Below are positions 24,535 through 35,328 of a stretch of DNA of 64,000 bases, piece by piece. Position 1 is the stretch's first letter. The number at the start of each line of letters is the position of its first letter. Both the position numbers and the translations under genes were made by a program. The DNA lies in contig CM060339.1 of assembly GCA_030674155.1 (NCBI GenBank), forward strand, positions 38,468,628 through 38,532,627, written 5' to 3'. The DNA is from Stramonita haemastoma. Taxonomy: Eukaryota; Mollusca; Gastropoda; Neogastropoda; Muricidae. Under the pieces are notes generated by a model. It had not been told where the DNA came from. It ran no database searches and saw only the letters and a program-made list of their open reading frames with translations.

Positions 24535-24681
24535 GTGTGGTGCAGCCCATGTGAAGACACAGGAGAAGCAGGGACAGTGCAGCAACAGGACTGGAGGGAG
24601 GGAGGGAGGGAGGCAGCCCTGAAGCCCAGGAGAGAGACTGAGGAGAAACAGGCTGACAGCCAATGCAGGAGGGAGGGACAG
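24535..24681 (+). CDS. Candidate exon related to cassette B, product unknown
   Basis: TGTGTGTTGCCAG precedes it. It begins GTGTGGTGCAG, like cassette B copy 3, and reads VWCSPCEDTGEAGTVQQQDW in phase 0. It stays open for 49 codons to a possible GTCTGT donor (24682), or for 82 codons to a stop at 24778-24780 if it is the last exon. The composition is charged and Gln/Glu/Arg-rich with several Cys. A GGGA repeat at 24597-24612 sits inside. No domain is recognised. It may be the parent exon from which B cassettes were duplicated, or the resemblance may be limited to the first dozen bases. Confidence 0.4.
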
Positions 24682-24862
24682 GTCTGTCAGCAGTACTTTT
24701 GCTGTCCAACACTCACTTTAACCTGTGAAACTACTACAGGCAACAAGCAGCCTGACCACAAAATTTTACCCCCAGAATGAAAGTATCTAGCTGAGAGTGG
24801 ATGTCTTCCATTGCTAATGACAGAGCATCTGGCATCCCTATGAAGGAAAAGACCTTGACACT

Positions 24863-25126
24863 ATGATCATCAGAATTAAAACAGTAGAAAATAAAAAGAA
24901 CAAAGAAGGCAAGGTGCAGGGAAATAAAAAGAACAAAGAAGACAAGGTGCAGGGAAATAAAAAGAACAAAGAAGACAAGGTGCAGGGAAATAAAAAGAAC
25001 AAAGAAGACAAAGTGCAGGGAGAAGGAGAGGTGTGGAAAAATGGCTTCTGTCCCCAAGATAGCAGGTTTGGACAGACCAAGGGAGGTAATAAGTCACTGT
25101 ATGCCAAATCCACCGTCAGTCACTAG
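24863..25126 (+). other. Lys-rich ORF over a 33-bp minisatellite
   Basis: Four 33-bp copies (24889-25020) encode an 11-residue unit GNKKNKEDKVQ, with flanking text MIIRIKTVENKKN before and GEGEVWKNGFCPQDSRFG after. The unit is a multiple of three, so the frame survives copy-number change. The - strand is also open (Phe/Leu-rich). No splice sites or relatives are recognised; a coding role is not shown. Confidence 0.3.
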
Positions 25127-25330
25127 GATGTTTGTTGGCCCAAGGTTTCTTTTCCCTTTGAACTGTGGAGATCAGTGTGTGAATTTTAACCCGTATCATG
25201 ATAATGGAGAAAAAGGACGACCAACAGCAAAGTGCATAAAACACATGTCCCACTTTTAAATGAAAAGAAAATTGTGCACAACATTAAAAGAAAAATAACA
25301 AAAAAACAACAATGGCATAATGATTTACAC
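25127..25330. other. Short non-coding stretch with a dispersed repeat piece
   Basis: The segment 25189-25260 resembles 27122-27195 (shared GATAATGGAGAAAAAG / CATTATGGGGAAAAAG and ACACATGTCCCA / ACATGTGTCCCA). This suggests a small old repeat family. Confidence 0.45.
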
Positions 25331-25361
25331 ATACACACACACACACACTCACACACACACA

Positions 25362-25456
<95 letters not shown>
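25331..25456 (+). repeat. (CA)n microsatellite
   Basis: About 126 bases of CA with two CTCA interruptions near the left end, next to the second MITE. Confidence 0.95.
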
Positions 25457-25459
<3 letters not shown>

Positions 25460-25470
25460 TACTCATAATT

Positions 25471-25892
25471 GTGACGCTCCACCACATAATGAGACGGAGT
25501 GCACATGAGGTCAATTTTTAGTTATTGATATGTTATTAATGTGCAATAAAGTGACTATCAAATACAAAAAACAGATTGAAAATTGGACAATTCTGTGCAA
25601 CATTATTACAAATTGAAATGATAGACTGCAGGATGGGACAAAATGAGAAACGGGCAAGTTTATTTTAGTAACAGGTTGTCAGAATGAGTGCTTTGGTATT
25701 TTCAAAACACATTTTAAAACAAAAGGAATAAAAATTATGCCTTGATATTTCATTATAAGGTAAATAAACAGATCTAGTTTAATAATCAATCAAAATCTCA
25801 AAATTGACAACTTGACCCCCACCTGCCTTTAAAGGCTCCTAGCGCAAAATTGAGTAATGTGCTAAGCGACTCATTTCGTGGTGGAGCGTCAC
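25471..25892. mobile_element. MITE, 422 bp, second copy
   Basis: Same ends as the copy at 18925 (GTGACGCTCCACCAC and its inverse) and the same orientation. AATT flanks both sides. Equal length and high similarity suggest recent activity of the family. No coding frame is present. The superfamily is not assigned; the duplications ATAT and AATT suggest either a 4-bp palindromic AT-rich target or a 2-bp one. Confidence 0.88.
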
Positions 25893-26640
25893 AATTATAC
25901 TTTTTGACTGCAAGAGTGTAAAGCCTTTCATGCCCAATTTTTCTGAAAACTCTCTCACCAGCATATTCAGTAATTTAAACTTGGCATTTGAAATTGTAAA
26001 GGGTCTCTATCACAGTCCGATAGGACAGTTGTTATAGTTACATTAACGTTAATGAGTTCTTATATTTCTGTTATTTCTATTGCATAACCAAGTTTCCTTA
26101 TGGGCTGGGTTTTTGTTTTGTTTGTATTTGTTGGGGTGTTTTTTTTTAGGGTGGAGGGTGACATGTTTTTGAGGAGGGTTTTTTGTGGGGGTTTTTTTCC
26201 CGTCTAATATCACTAAGAGTGAACAGATGTAAAATTGAAGACAACAACAACACACACACACACACAGGTGCTCGCGAAACATCACCACTAGGCTTGCTTT
26301 ATGCCAAGGGAAATACATGCCTTTAATTTTAAGTGAAACTATGTAACAGAACACAAAAGGAATTTAGCCCCTGAGAGAGAGAGAGGGGGGGGGGGGGGAT
26401 GGGAGGGGAGAGAGGCACATAGTTTTGGACACGTACTCAAATACCATGATCAATCTGTATCATAATTATGAGGGACATAGTTATTCTGCTCACACGAAAA
26501 ATGAGATCATTTGATAAAATGTTCACCAAAAATTAGTTACATTCGACTCACATTGAGATAAAATAGATAAATAAAAGATTTCTCAATACAAATAAAAAAC
26601 CTGATTTAACTCTAGGCAAGATATTCAGGGACAGTCAAGT
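25893..26640. other. Non-coding stretch
   Basis: AT-rich text with T/G-rich homopolymers (26100-26200), an M7-like fragment near 26205-26250 in inverted orientation (AATATCACTAAGAGTGA...), a GA/G run (26370-26410), and nothing resembling an exon. Confidence 0.5.
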
Positions 26641-26644
26641 CAGG

Positions 26645-26712
26645 TCAAATTCTTTTATTTTTGAGGATGATGAATAAGCAATCGTGTTGTTTTTTTTACA
26701 TCCAGTCCCCGC
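26645..26712 (-). repeat. SINE 3' tail fragment
   Basis: Read on the - strand it has GGGGACTGGATGTAAAAAAA, ATTGCTTATTCATCATCC and an AAAATAAAAG tail, the 3' end of the SINE family. Confidence 0.65.
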
Positions 26713-26829
26713 CCTCATCAGGGATAACATCAAGAAAGAAAAAACTAACATCAATGATCAACCAAATATCAAAAGAGATAAGGAGAACAGTAACCAAGAG
26801 AAGACAAGAAATGAGGACAGAAGGATAAT

Positions 26830-26955
26830 GATGAAATAACAAAAAAGCACACACATAGAGAACTGATATAAGAAATAAACAATGAAATAGTAATGATGAA
26901 ATAAAAAAAAAGCTCACACATAGAGAACTGAAATAAGAAATAAACAATGAAAGGA
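26830..26955. repeat. Tandem duplication, about 64 bp, two copies
   Basis: AATGATGAAATAA, a CACACATAGAGAACTG segment and AAGAAATAAACAATGAAA occur twice in succession. Both strands are A/T-rich; hydrophobic - strand frames are incidental. Confidence 0.75.
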
Positions 26956-27203
26956 TAATTTTGATTAAAAAAAACAACAACAACTTTAAAATGCAAATAA
27001 GTAAGTAGCAAACAAGAGGACATTATGAGTTGAGTAACTAAAAACATCATCCCACCACTGTTTGTCAACAAAATTGGCCATTTAAATCATAATAGTCTAG
27101 TTAAAGGGAGGAAGAAACCTGACCTATATCCTCATTATGGGGAAAAAGTACTACCAGTAGCAAATTACATAAGACATGTGTCCCAGATTTAAAAAAGAAA
27201 AAT

Positions 27204-27663
27204 TTTAACCCTGGTAGCACTGAATTAACGGCAGTGGTACTCAGTGCTGCTGGCGGAATTAACATCAGCCAGTGTTGTTTTGAAGCAGGCTGGGGTCAGA
27301 CAGCCCTGGATATTGATATATGTCAAACTGAACTAAGTCTGTAAAGCTGTAAGTCACTGGAAAGCTTAGATAACAAGCTTTTAAATGAGCAACATTTTAT
27401 AGCAGCATGTAATGTTTATGATCATGTAAAAAATAAACAAAATAATTTGCATGTGCACTACTGATCACTGTCTTGACGTCAGAGCCTCAGACATGATAGG
27501 CAATGTTGTTGCAATGCAAAATTGTCATGATTCGGTAAATACTGTCTCTTGACGTTAGTTTTGAAAAAATAAAGAGCTTGTGTAGCTTTATTGGTCGTGG
27601 GAAATGAACGACACCATCGTGATCGTCACTGCGTTGAACACTGGTTTTGAGTGAAGCTCGCGT

Positions 27664-27665
<2 letters not shown>
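27204..27665 (+). repeat. Interspersed repeat R, copy 1 (possible DNA transposon piece)
   Basis: Matches 47455-47905 in inverted orientation along about 450 bp, including GTCTCTTGACGTTAG / GTCTCTTGACATTAG and CACTACTGATCACTGTC. The left end reads TTAACCCTGGTAGCACTG, which looks like a TTAA target followed by a CCCTGG end, as in piggyBac-like elements. No transposase is visible and the TTAA reading is inference. Confidence 0.65.
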
Positions 27666-27667
<2 letters not shown>

Positions 27668-27721
<54 letters not shown>

Positions 27722-27742
27722 ACATCACACACACACACACAC

Positions 27743-27780
<38 letters not shown>

Positions 27781-27805
27781 ACACACACACACACACCACC
27801 ACACA
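27668..27805 (+). repeat. (CA)n microsatellite
   Basis: CA tract with several CACTCACA, CATCACA and CACCACC interruptions, at the right end of repeat R. Confidence 0.9.
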
Positions 27806-27839
27806 CGCATTATAAATGACAAAACACAAACTTTCAGTC

Positions 27840-28089
27840 ACACACAAGTATCTGCTTTTCTTCTTTTCTCCCTGTCTGTCTCCCTTTGTCTGATATCACT
27901 AATAGTGAAAAGACGTAAAATCTAAAGAACGGATGAAGACCAATCAACAAAGTCCTTCTTTAAAACGGTATTATCAATGAAACATCAAGTCAGTGCCTTT
28001 CAACAGAATTTATTTTTAGGCAAAATGCCGTCTTATACATTCCGACTTACATAGTGAACATAGGACAAAAAAAATGTGAGAGAGTGAAA

Positions 28090-28133
<44 letters not shown>

Positions 28134-28920
28134 TATTTATTTATTTATTTATTTATTCTTTTATATCGAGGATAACAGAATAAGCAATCATGTGCTTTTT
28201 TTCATCCGGTCCCCTTGTGTATGCAGTTTTGTAAATATTGTCATCTGTTCCCACCGGCACACGATGGCCTACTCTTACGAAAAGCGGAACAGGATTTAAC
28301 GTGTGCGCAAGATGTTCTGCGTGCGTTCGCACACGGGGCCTTGGTTTAAAGTCTCATCCAAGGACTTAGGTAGTGAGAGATAGACAGCTAGAGAGAGAGG
28401 GGGGGGGGGGGGGGGGGGGATTTTTAGGTAACATTATTGTAAAAAAAAAAAAATAAAGTATTACAAAACACCAACACAAAACATTTCTTCAAAATAATAC
28501 CATTAATAATTAAACCTATCAAGTCACAAAGTGTCAAAGAGCCTGATTATAAAAAAAGTTTTAAAACCCCATCCAATCAGCAACACAACAACAATTAAAA
28601 GTTATGGAAACCAGAAGTTAATCTAACTCGGTACATTGATAAAGGTATTGTATACTCATGAGTAGCATTATGATGTAACGTCCAAATATAATATTTTCCA
28701 AATTATGTTCAAGAAGCCCAACCAAAAAAAAAGATATTTCTTTCTCTACCACAACTGTGAATGAAAACCAAACAAAACTAATTTAACAGATCACAAAAAA
28801 TTCACCTAAATTTTTTAATGAAAGCGCTCCATAATATCCAAACATTACACCTGGAAAACAAATAGAACCACCAAACTGCCTCCAAATCTGGTACAATTCT
28901 GAATAATTTAAAAAAAAAAG
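27840..28920 (-). repeat. Inverted, diverged copy of array blocks C/M4 to M7
   Basis: Read on the - strand, this contains the text after cassette C (AGAATTGTACCAGATTTGG, near 28900), GGAGCGCTTTC (near 28830), the GTGACTTGATAGGTTT core of M5 (near 28525), M6 with TTTTGCCTAAAAATAAATTC (near 28010) and M7 (27900-27970). The order matches the + strand array. A SINE (28135-28365) and a CT/G-rich tract split it. It is more diverged than copies within the array, implying an old inverted duplication. Confidence 0.75.
28135..28365 (-). repeat. SINE, core and 3' end
   Basis: Inserted in the inverted array copy. The - strand shows the core (CGTGTGCGAACGCACGCAGA, then GGAACAGATGACA) and the GGGGACCGGATGAAAAAAAG tail with (AAATA)n. 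The tRNA-like head is missing. Confidence 0.8.
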
Positions 28921-29602
28921 AAGAAAAAAAAGAAACAACTCTCTAATTATCAGATACTGCTACCAATAAGAAAAACAAAAACACAAACAAACAAGCAAAG
29001 AAAAAAACCCCAATAAAACAACATAGTATGCGTGGAAACATCTATATAAAAGTGTCAAAGAATTAGACATAATCTAGCACATTTTCAAATAGTGTAATGT
29101 GTAGACATGATGTAAAAATCAAGATAGCATCATTTTAGAACAATAATAAACACAAAATTACAAATTTTAACATAGCAACTAAAACAGTTTTTTCTAATAA
29201 ATGTTCCATTATTGCATAACAAATTTCAAATGTGCTCAATCCATAGCATAGTATCTAAAACAATAAACTAGAATAGTTGATCAAACTAAGAACAAAATAA
29301 AACAAACTCCATTAATGAATATCCCTCCTACTCCCTTTCAAACTGATTTGTACACAACAACTTACAACATTGTCTTACTCCACTATAATGTGAATATTAC
29401 CAAACACTGATAAATCAGAACATGGTAAAGGAACATTGACAAATTCAAGTGATTCTGGAATGTAATTTATAACTGTTTTGTGGGCTTTATTTCATCATAA
29501 AGTAAGATCTTATTAAAAGAGAGAGAAGGGGAGGAGTATTTGGTATTTAGTAAGAGGATATATATCTATATCTTTATATCTTTCTATATCTATATATCTA
29601 TC

Positions 29603-29644
<42 letters not shown>

Positions 29645-29710
29645 GATATATATGAAATGTTTCCAACAGGATGAAGAGAGAGTTATAGTTCAGTGTGACA
29701 GCAGTGTTGT
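28921..29710. other. AT-rich non-coding stretch
   Basis: A-rich text with no exon-like borders, ending in TATC/TA and GA microsatellites (29565-29640) and GATTT repeats at 29707-29727. Confidence 0.5.
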
Positions 29711-30156
29711 GATTTGATTTGATTTGTCACAGCAGATTTCTCTGCGTGAAATTCGGGCTGCTCTCCCCGGGAGAGCGCATTGCCACAAGTGCAGCGCTTA
29801 CCCTTTTTTGTTTCCCCCTCAGGAATGGTGTCTAAACACGACACCTGTGTGCATGCGGGTTTTTTTTTATAAATATAATTTTGTCATCCACTCCTACCGG
29901 CACATGATGGCCTGCTCTTCCGAAAGGCGGAATGGGATTTTAATGTGTGCGCAAGATGTTCTGCGTGCGTTCGCACACAGGATCTTGATTTATAGTCTCA
30001 TCCGAATGACTTTGACATTCAGTCATGGCGATCTTGCATTCAGTTAAATTTTTTCGTCAAACTGGGAAGAAAGGGCGAGGCTGGGTACCAACCCAGAAAC
30101 TCGCGGTTTACATATTGGCAGGCGAACGTCTTAACCATCCTGCCACCGTCCTTCCT
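29711..30156 (-). repeat. Composite SINE (head, core, D-type 3' module)
   Basis: On the - strand the order is a tRNA-like head (GGTGGCAGGATGGTTAAGAC, B-box-like GGGTTGGTACCC), the shared core (CGAACGCACGCAGAACATC), a hinge with GTGTCGTGTTTAGACACC, and a 3' module GAGAGCAGCCCGAATTTCAC ending in CAAATC repeats. It is close to full length. Confidence 0.8.
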
Positions 30157-30619
30157 AAATTGTTCAGTGTTGTGATAGTTCAGTGATTGACGTGTGTCTC
30201 TTATGATTCTGTGTGCAGGGGTGTCCATGTTGCAAGAGACCCAGGCATTGGCAGCCACCAATCACAAGAAAGCATGTTCACATTGTGCCCCGATCACCCG
30301 CAGTGAAATGAACTGATGCAGTGGAGTGTAGTGTAGTTTGTGCCACAGTGTCGTGTTGTCTATACCCTCCTCCCTCCACCCCTACTGCTGAAATAAAAGC
30401 TCTTCATCAAAACCACAACCACACACCCCCCTCTCCCCCCTACTGCTGAAATAAAAGCTCTTCATCATGACCACAACCACACACACCCCCCCTCTCCCTT
30501 CACTCGATGTAATGTACCGGACTTTTCTTTTCAGTTTCTGTACAGGGGTTCATGCACACACGTTTCACATGCGTTATTGTGTTGACTTGTGTTGACTTGC
30601 CTTTGTGTTCTTGGGTGAC
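30157..30619. other. Non-coding stretch with a small duplication
   Basis: The segment TACTGCTGAAATAAAAGCTC followed by TTCATCA and ACCACAACCACACA occurs twice (30381-30425 and 30440-30485). No exon signal. Confidence 0.5.
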
Positions 30620-30620
30620 T

Positions 30621-30635
30621 GAGTGTGTGTGTGTG

Positions 30636-30718
<83 letters not shown>
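30621..30718 (+). repeat. (GT)n then (GA)n microsatellite
   Basis: Long GT run followed by GAGAGA to 30733. Confidence 0.95.
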
Positions 30719-30733
<15 letters not shown>

Positions 30734-31074
30734 ATCAGGAAGTCCTACATGTAGATTTTCCACACCAGAATGAAAAAATGGTTACCAATCTATCACAACC
30801 ACCTGCATTCTACTGCTGTTCTTCAGCTGCCTGTATCCAGATGTCTGTATTTCAAAAATGGAGAATTGGAAAGGGGGGGGGGGGGGGGGGGGGGGGCAGG
30901 GTTGGTGGGGGGGGTTTTCTGTCCTCAATGGTCCATTGGTGACATTTTATAATTGAGCATTTGTCCACCAGTAAGGGTGGTTTTTTGTTTTTTTTTAATA
31001 TTAAATTAATTTTTAAAAGCCCACCAGTAAGTTTGCCACATTACGCTTCCTATTGCGACTTACGGGAATGTTGA
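30734..31074. other. Non-coding stretch
   Basis: Contains a poly-G run (30870-30895) and T-rich sequence. Nothing coding seen. Confidence 0.4.
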
Positions 31075-31315
31075 AATATACCATTGCATGTTTTCTACAT
31101 TTTGTCAACTGTTCATACTTGCACACAATGGTCTACTTTTCCAAAGGATGGAACCGGTTTTTATGGAGACCTGAGATGTTCTGCATGTGTTTTGCACGTA
31201 GGACTTTGGTGAATAGTCTCATCCAAATGACCTTTGGGGAGTGGAGTCAGCACTGAAGTTAACTCCAGAAGGAAAATCCCCAGGAACTGGCATCAGTCTT
31301 CTCTCAGTAACCTGC
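31075..31315 (-). repeat. Diverged SINE core
   Basis: On the - strand: CCAGTTCCTGGGGATTTTCC, AGTTAACTTCAGTGCTGACTC, ATGAGACTATTCACCAAAG and a worn core down to GCAAGTATGAACAGTTGACA. Older than most copies. Confidence 0.65.
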
Positions 31316-31320
31316 AGTCA

Positions 31321-31329
31321 GATCACACA

Positions 31330-31373
<44 letters not shown>

Positions 31374-31530
31374 GCTCTCAGTGGTGGCTGTAACCTGCAG
31401 TCAGATCACACACAGTCTGTCTGTCTGTCTCCTCTCAGTGGTGGCTGTAACCTGCAGTCAGATCACACACAGTCTGTCTGTCTGTCTCCTCTCAGTGGTG
31501 GCTGTAACCTGCAGTCAGATCACACAGTCT
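31321..31530 (+). repeat. (GTCT)n and 60-bp minisatellite
   Basis: A GTCT run (31330-31372) is followed by three units containing CAGTGGTGGCTGTAACCTGC, AGTCAGATCACACA and CAGTCTGTCTGTCTG. Confidence 0.85.
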
Positions 31531-32079
31531 GAACTCTCTTCAGTCAGCCCTAGGCTGCACTGCACTGCCTGAAGAGCTGTGGGGCAGTGTATGTGTGTGG
31601 GATTTTTAAAGATCTGTAGTTTTGTTATATTATTGCCCACCCCCTGTAGCCATGGCAGATTTCTCTGCAGGAAACTTGGGCTGTTGCCCCTGGAAACAAA
31701 AATTCACATGGGGACTGGATGTAGAAGGCACATGAGTGCTAATTCCACTATCTGTGAAATGAAAGAATAATAAAAGTATAGGCTTCAAAAATAGAGACAT
31801 CTGAATACAGATATTCATAATACAGACATCTGAATACAGGCTTCTGAAATACAGGCTTCTAAAATAGACATCTAAAATAAACATAAAAATATTTTAAAAA
31901 TCGAGCATAAAGACATAAATACAGGCTTCTAAAATACAGCCATCCAAAATAAATAAATTGGTCAATCGTTCAAAAAATATTCAACTGATTAAAATACATG
32001 TAAATGCAGATAATACTATTTGCATGAAATTACTGACCTCATGCATAACGAATCAGAAATACACTACTACAGGTATGAA
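31531..32079. other. SINE debris and short tandem pieces
   Basis: 31655-31780 holds a D-module fragment fused to a SINE tail (CATGGGGACTGGATGTAGAA, GCACATGAGTGCTAATTCC). 31790-31945 repeats AATACAGACATCTGAA-like 20-bp units. No gene signal. Confidence 0.5.
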
Positions 32080-32345
32080 CATCAGTGCTGACTCCACTCC
32101 CCCAAAAGTCTTTCGGATGAGATTTTAAACCGAGGCCCCGTGTGCGAACGCAGGTAGAACATCTTGCGCATACATTAAATCCTGTTCCGCTTTTCGTAAG
32201 AGTAGGCCATCGTGTGCCGGTGGGAACAGATGACATTAACAAAACTGCATACACACGGGACTGTATGTTAAAAAGCACAAGAGTGCTTATTCCATTATCC
32301 TCGGTATAAAAATATAATTTAAATAAATACATAAAATAAAGGATA
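32080..32345 (+). repeat. SINE, core and 3' end
   Basis: CATCAGTGCTGACTCCACTC, the core (CCGTGTGCGAACGC, CTGTTCCGCTTTTCGTAAG) and the AAAAAGCACAAGAGTGCTTA tail with (AAATA)n. The head is truncated. Confidence 0.85.
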
Positions 32346-32524
32346 AAGCTGTATAACAAAAAACATTAGACATCAACAAATTGGCATACATGTATTCCAA
32401 ACGGATTTGTTAGAACAACCACCAAGATGCTCGGTTGAGGTCCTCCCAGTAAACATTACTTATATTTTTGCACAATATTAATATAGACGTTTTAAAGCCA
32501 CAACATCAAAGTAAAAATGTGCAA

Positions 32525-32770
32525 TTCCTCCATTAAGAGGCAAGTTCACCTGCCAAACAGAAAGAGGTTCAGGGTTCGATTCCCAGCCTTGCCCTTCCCA
32601 ATTTGATGATAAAATCGAACGATATCAAAATCCTTTGTATAGGATTACAATTGAGGCTCTGTGAAGAAATGCATACAGAAAATTCCTGTGTGCGGTGTAT
32701 ATAAGCATCCATGCAAGAAAGTTTATCATCTGTTCCTACCAACTCAAAAATGGCCTCTTCTTCTAGAAGG
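32525..32770 (+). repeat. Diverged SINE with tRNA-like head
   Basis: The B-box-like GGGTTCGATTCCC at 32572-32584 and the following CAGCCTTGCCCTTCCCAA match the head of the copy at 46321. The core is heavily worn. Confidence 0.6.
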
Positions 32771-32935
32771 GGGAGTGGGTTGTTAGCACTATTCCTAAAA
32801 TAGGGGGGGGGGGGGGGGGTAAACCTTGGAGGTCTAGCTGAGGACTAGGCAAATAAAGAACCTGACCAACACTGCATGAAGACCACACCGGAATTCAGGC
32901 AGTGGATATATGAACAGAGGAAGTGCATGCAAGGT

Positions 32936-33195
32936 GCATTAGGAATACATGTTCTCCTACGCTCTGCATGTTTTGAGTCGGTGGGAAAAGATGATGATAA
33001 AGCCGTTTGTGAACTCGGGCAAAACATTGCGCACATGTTGAAACCTGTGCCGCTATTCTTAATAGTAGGCCATCATGTGCCTGTGGAAACAGATGACAAG
33101 AATTACAAAACTGCATACACATGAGGACTGAAGATAAAAATGTAAAAAAAGCACATGAATGCTTATCCCATTATCCTCGATATAAAAGAGTAAAT
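32936..33195 (+). repeat. Diverged SINE, core and 3' end
   Basis: Worn core (ACATTGCGCACATGTTGAAA) then AACAGATGACAAGAATTAC, a TGAGGACTGAAGATAAAAAT segment and the GCACATGAATGCTTATCCC tail. Confidence 0.7.
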
Positions 33196-33250
33196 GATAT
33201 AAAGTAATCTGAAGTATAAAATGTACCTAAAATCTAGACATCTTGTTCCG

Positions 33251-33815
33251 GTAGTAGGCACCAATCAGTCTCGGAAGACTATGGAGTTGCGCTCTAGTCT
33301 TGAGAGCGCAAAGCCTGGGCAAGTATGTATGGAGGGCAAGCTGTTACCCATGCAGCAGCCCCCCCCCATCTCCACGGCACTAGAATGATCCATTGGAAAG
33401 GCAATCGCTGATACGAATGGTTCCAGTACCGTCGCAGGAGCCACCTTAACGTTGCCATATACCTACAGCCCCGAGCCGCTCTGGGACTCTAACTCCCCAG
33501 ATTTTTCCTCAGGGATGGTGTTCAAACAGGACACCTGGTGCATGCTCGTTTGTAATAAGTTTGTCATCTGCTCCTACTGGCACACGATGGTCTACTCTTC
33601 CGAAAGGTGGAACGGGGTTTCAACTGTGCCAAGATGTTCAGCGTGTATTCGCACACGGGGCCTCGGTTTCAAGTCTTATCCGAATGACTTTGACATTCAG
33701 TTCAACTTTTTCTTCAAACTGGGAAGAAAGGGCGAGGATGAGTACGAACCTAGAAACTCATGGTTTACATAATTATGGCAGGTGAACGTCTTAACCATCC
33801 TTCCCTTGTCCTTCC
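33251..33815 (-). repeat. Composite SINE (head, core, C-type 3' module)
   Basis: On the - strand it runs head remnant, core, hinge, then the C module also seen at 46615-46860 (AGGCAGTTTCTGATACC-like, CCCAGGCTTTGC), ending in CTACTAC. Nearly full length. Confidence 0.75.
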
Positions 33816-34386
33816 CTTGTTACGGTACAGACAGCTAAATTGCAGACTTTGGAAATGTGTATGTGACACAAGATGCCAAAATACAGACTTGTATAATGCA
33901 TATAGGATTCTCACATTGAAATGCTGGACAGACGTAACACAGTTATGAAAAGCACTTTTAAACCACGGACATTTCAGATGCCTGTAAAGTAATATACCGT
34001 ATGCTCTTATAAATTTAGATGTAAAAAATGTATTCGAAAATAAAACGCATTTTGTACCAAGACATCTAAAACGGATAGATATCTAGATATACACACATCT
34101 AAAAACTGAGATTGAAAATATGAGATCTATATATTGCGGCATTATATAATTATTTGAAATGGGAGTAGCAAACGGCCTACATAAAATTATACCCAGATAC
34201 CCACTGCAGATGCAGGCTGCACTTGGAAACGCAGGTATTTGATGTCCATTTCTGAATGTAGATAAATCACTCCCATTGAAATTGCTAGCATGTGAATCGA
34301 TTCATTAGGGGAAAAAATCTGAACACGTCTGTACACATTACATAGAACACCAATGCACACCGAGGAACATGTCTAAACACATAATT
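33816..34386. other. Non-coding AT-rich stretch
   Basis: Contains short ATCTAAAA/ACAGACAT-like dispersed repeats. No splice-bounded open frame or known element recognised. Confidence 0.4.
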
Positions 34387-34718
34387 CATTCCCGTCCCAG
34401 GGGATTTTCCTTTGGAGTTAACATCAGCTGACTCCACCCTCCCCAAAAGTCTTTTGGATGAGACTATAAACCGAGGCACCGTGTGCGAACGCACGCAGAA
34501 CATCTTGGGCACATGTTAAATCCTGTTCTGCTGTTCGTAAGAGTAGGCCATTGTGTGCCAGTGGGAACCAATGGCAAGATTAACAAAACTGCATACACGC
34601 GGGGACTGCATGCTTTTTTTTATCCTCCTAATCAAAGAAAAAATAAACATGGATGTAAAAAAGCACACGAGTGGTTATTCCACTATCCTCCTTATAAAAG
34701 AATAAATAAATAAACATG
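34387..34718 (+). repeat. SINE, near full body, tail disrupted
   Basis: GGGGATTTTCCTTTGGAGTT, AACATCAGCTGACTCCAC, the core with GTGTGCGAACGCACGCAGAA, then the tail split by a TTTTTTTTATCCTCCTAATC insertion or duplication before a second tail copy ending in (AAATA)n. Confidence 0.8.
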
Positions 34719-34815
34719 AACACCTACACACATCGAACAACACGTCCAATATTACTTTTGTGAAGAGACGTAAAATGAAGACCACCACATCTAAACACAT
34801 AACAGACTCTGAATA

Positions 34816-35328
34816 GCAGTAGTAGGCACCCATCAGTCTCGGAAGACTATGGAGTAGCGCTCTAGTCTTTAGAGCTCAAAGCCTGGGCAAGTATGTATGG
34901 AGGGCAAGCTGTTACCCATGCAGCAGATCCCCTCTCTCCATGCCACTGGAATGATCCATTGGAAAGGCAGTTTCTGATACCAATGGTTCCAGTACTGTTG
35001 CAGAAACCACCAGAATGTTGCCATATACAGCCCTCAGACACCCTGGGACTCCAACTCCCCGATTTTTCCTCAGGGATGGTGTCTAAACATAACACCTGTA
35101 ACCATGCTGGTTTTAAAAAAAAAAAAATTTTGTCATCCACTCCTACTGGCACACGATGGCCTACTCTTCCGACAGGCGGAACAGGTTTTAACGTGTTCAC
35201 AAGATGTTCTGCGTGTGTTCGCACATGGGGCCTCGGTTTATAGTCTCATCCGAATGATATGACATTCCTTGGATTTTTTCGTCAAAATGAGAAGAAAGGG
35301 CGAGGCTGCGTACAAACCCAGAAACTCT
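34816..35328 (-). repeat. Composite SINE (core, C-type 3' module)
   Basis: Same order as the copy at 33251. The head is cut at the CAGAAACTC boundary. A run of A (35115-35128) lies in the hinge. Confidence 0.75.

Noticed and set aside
26696..27071. Hydrophobic - strand frames resembling membrane proteins
   Set aside because: They are the complement of A-rich, tandemly duplicated sequence; Phe/Leu/Ile richness is due to base composition.
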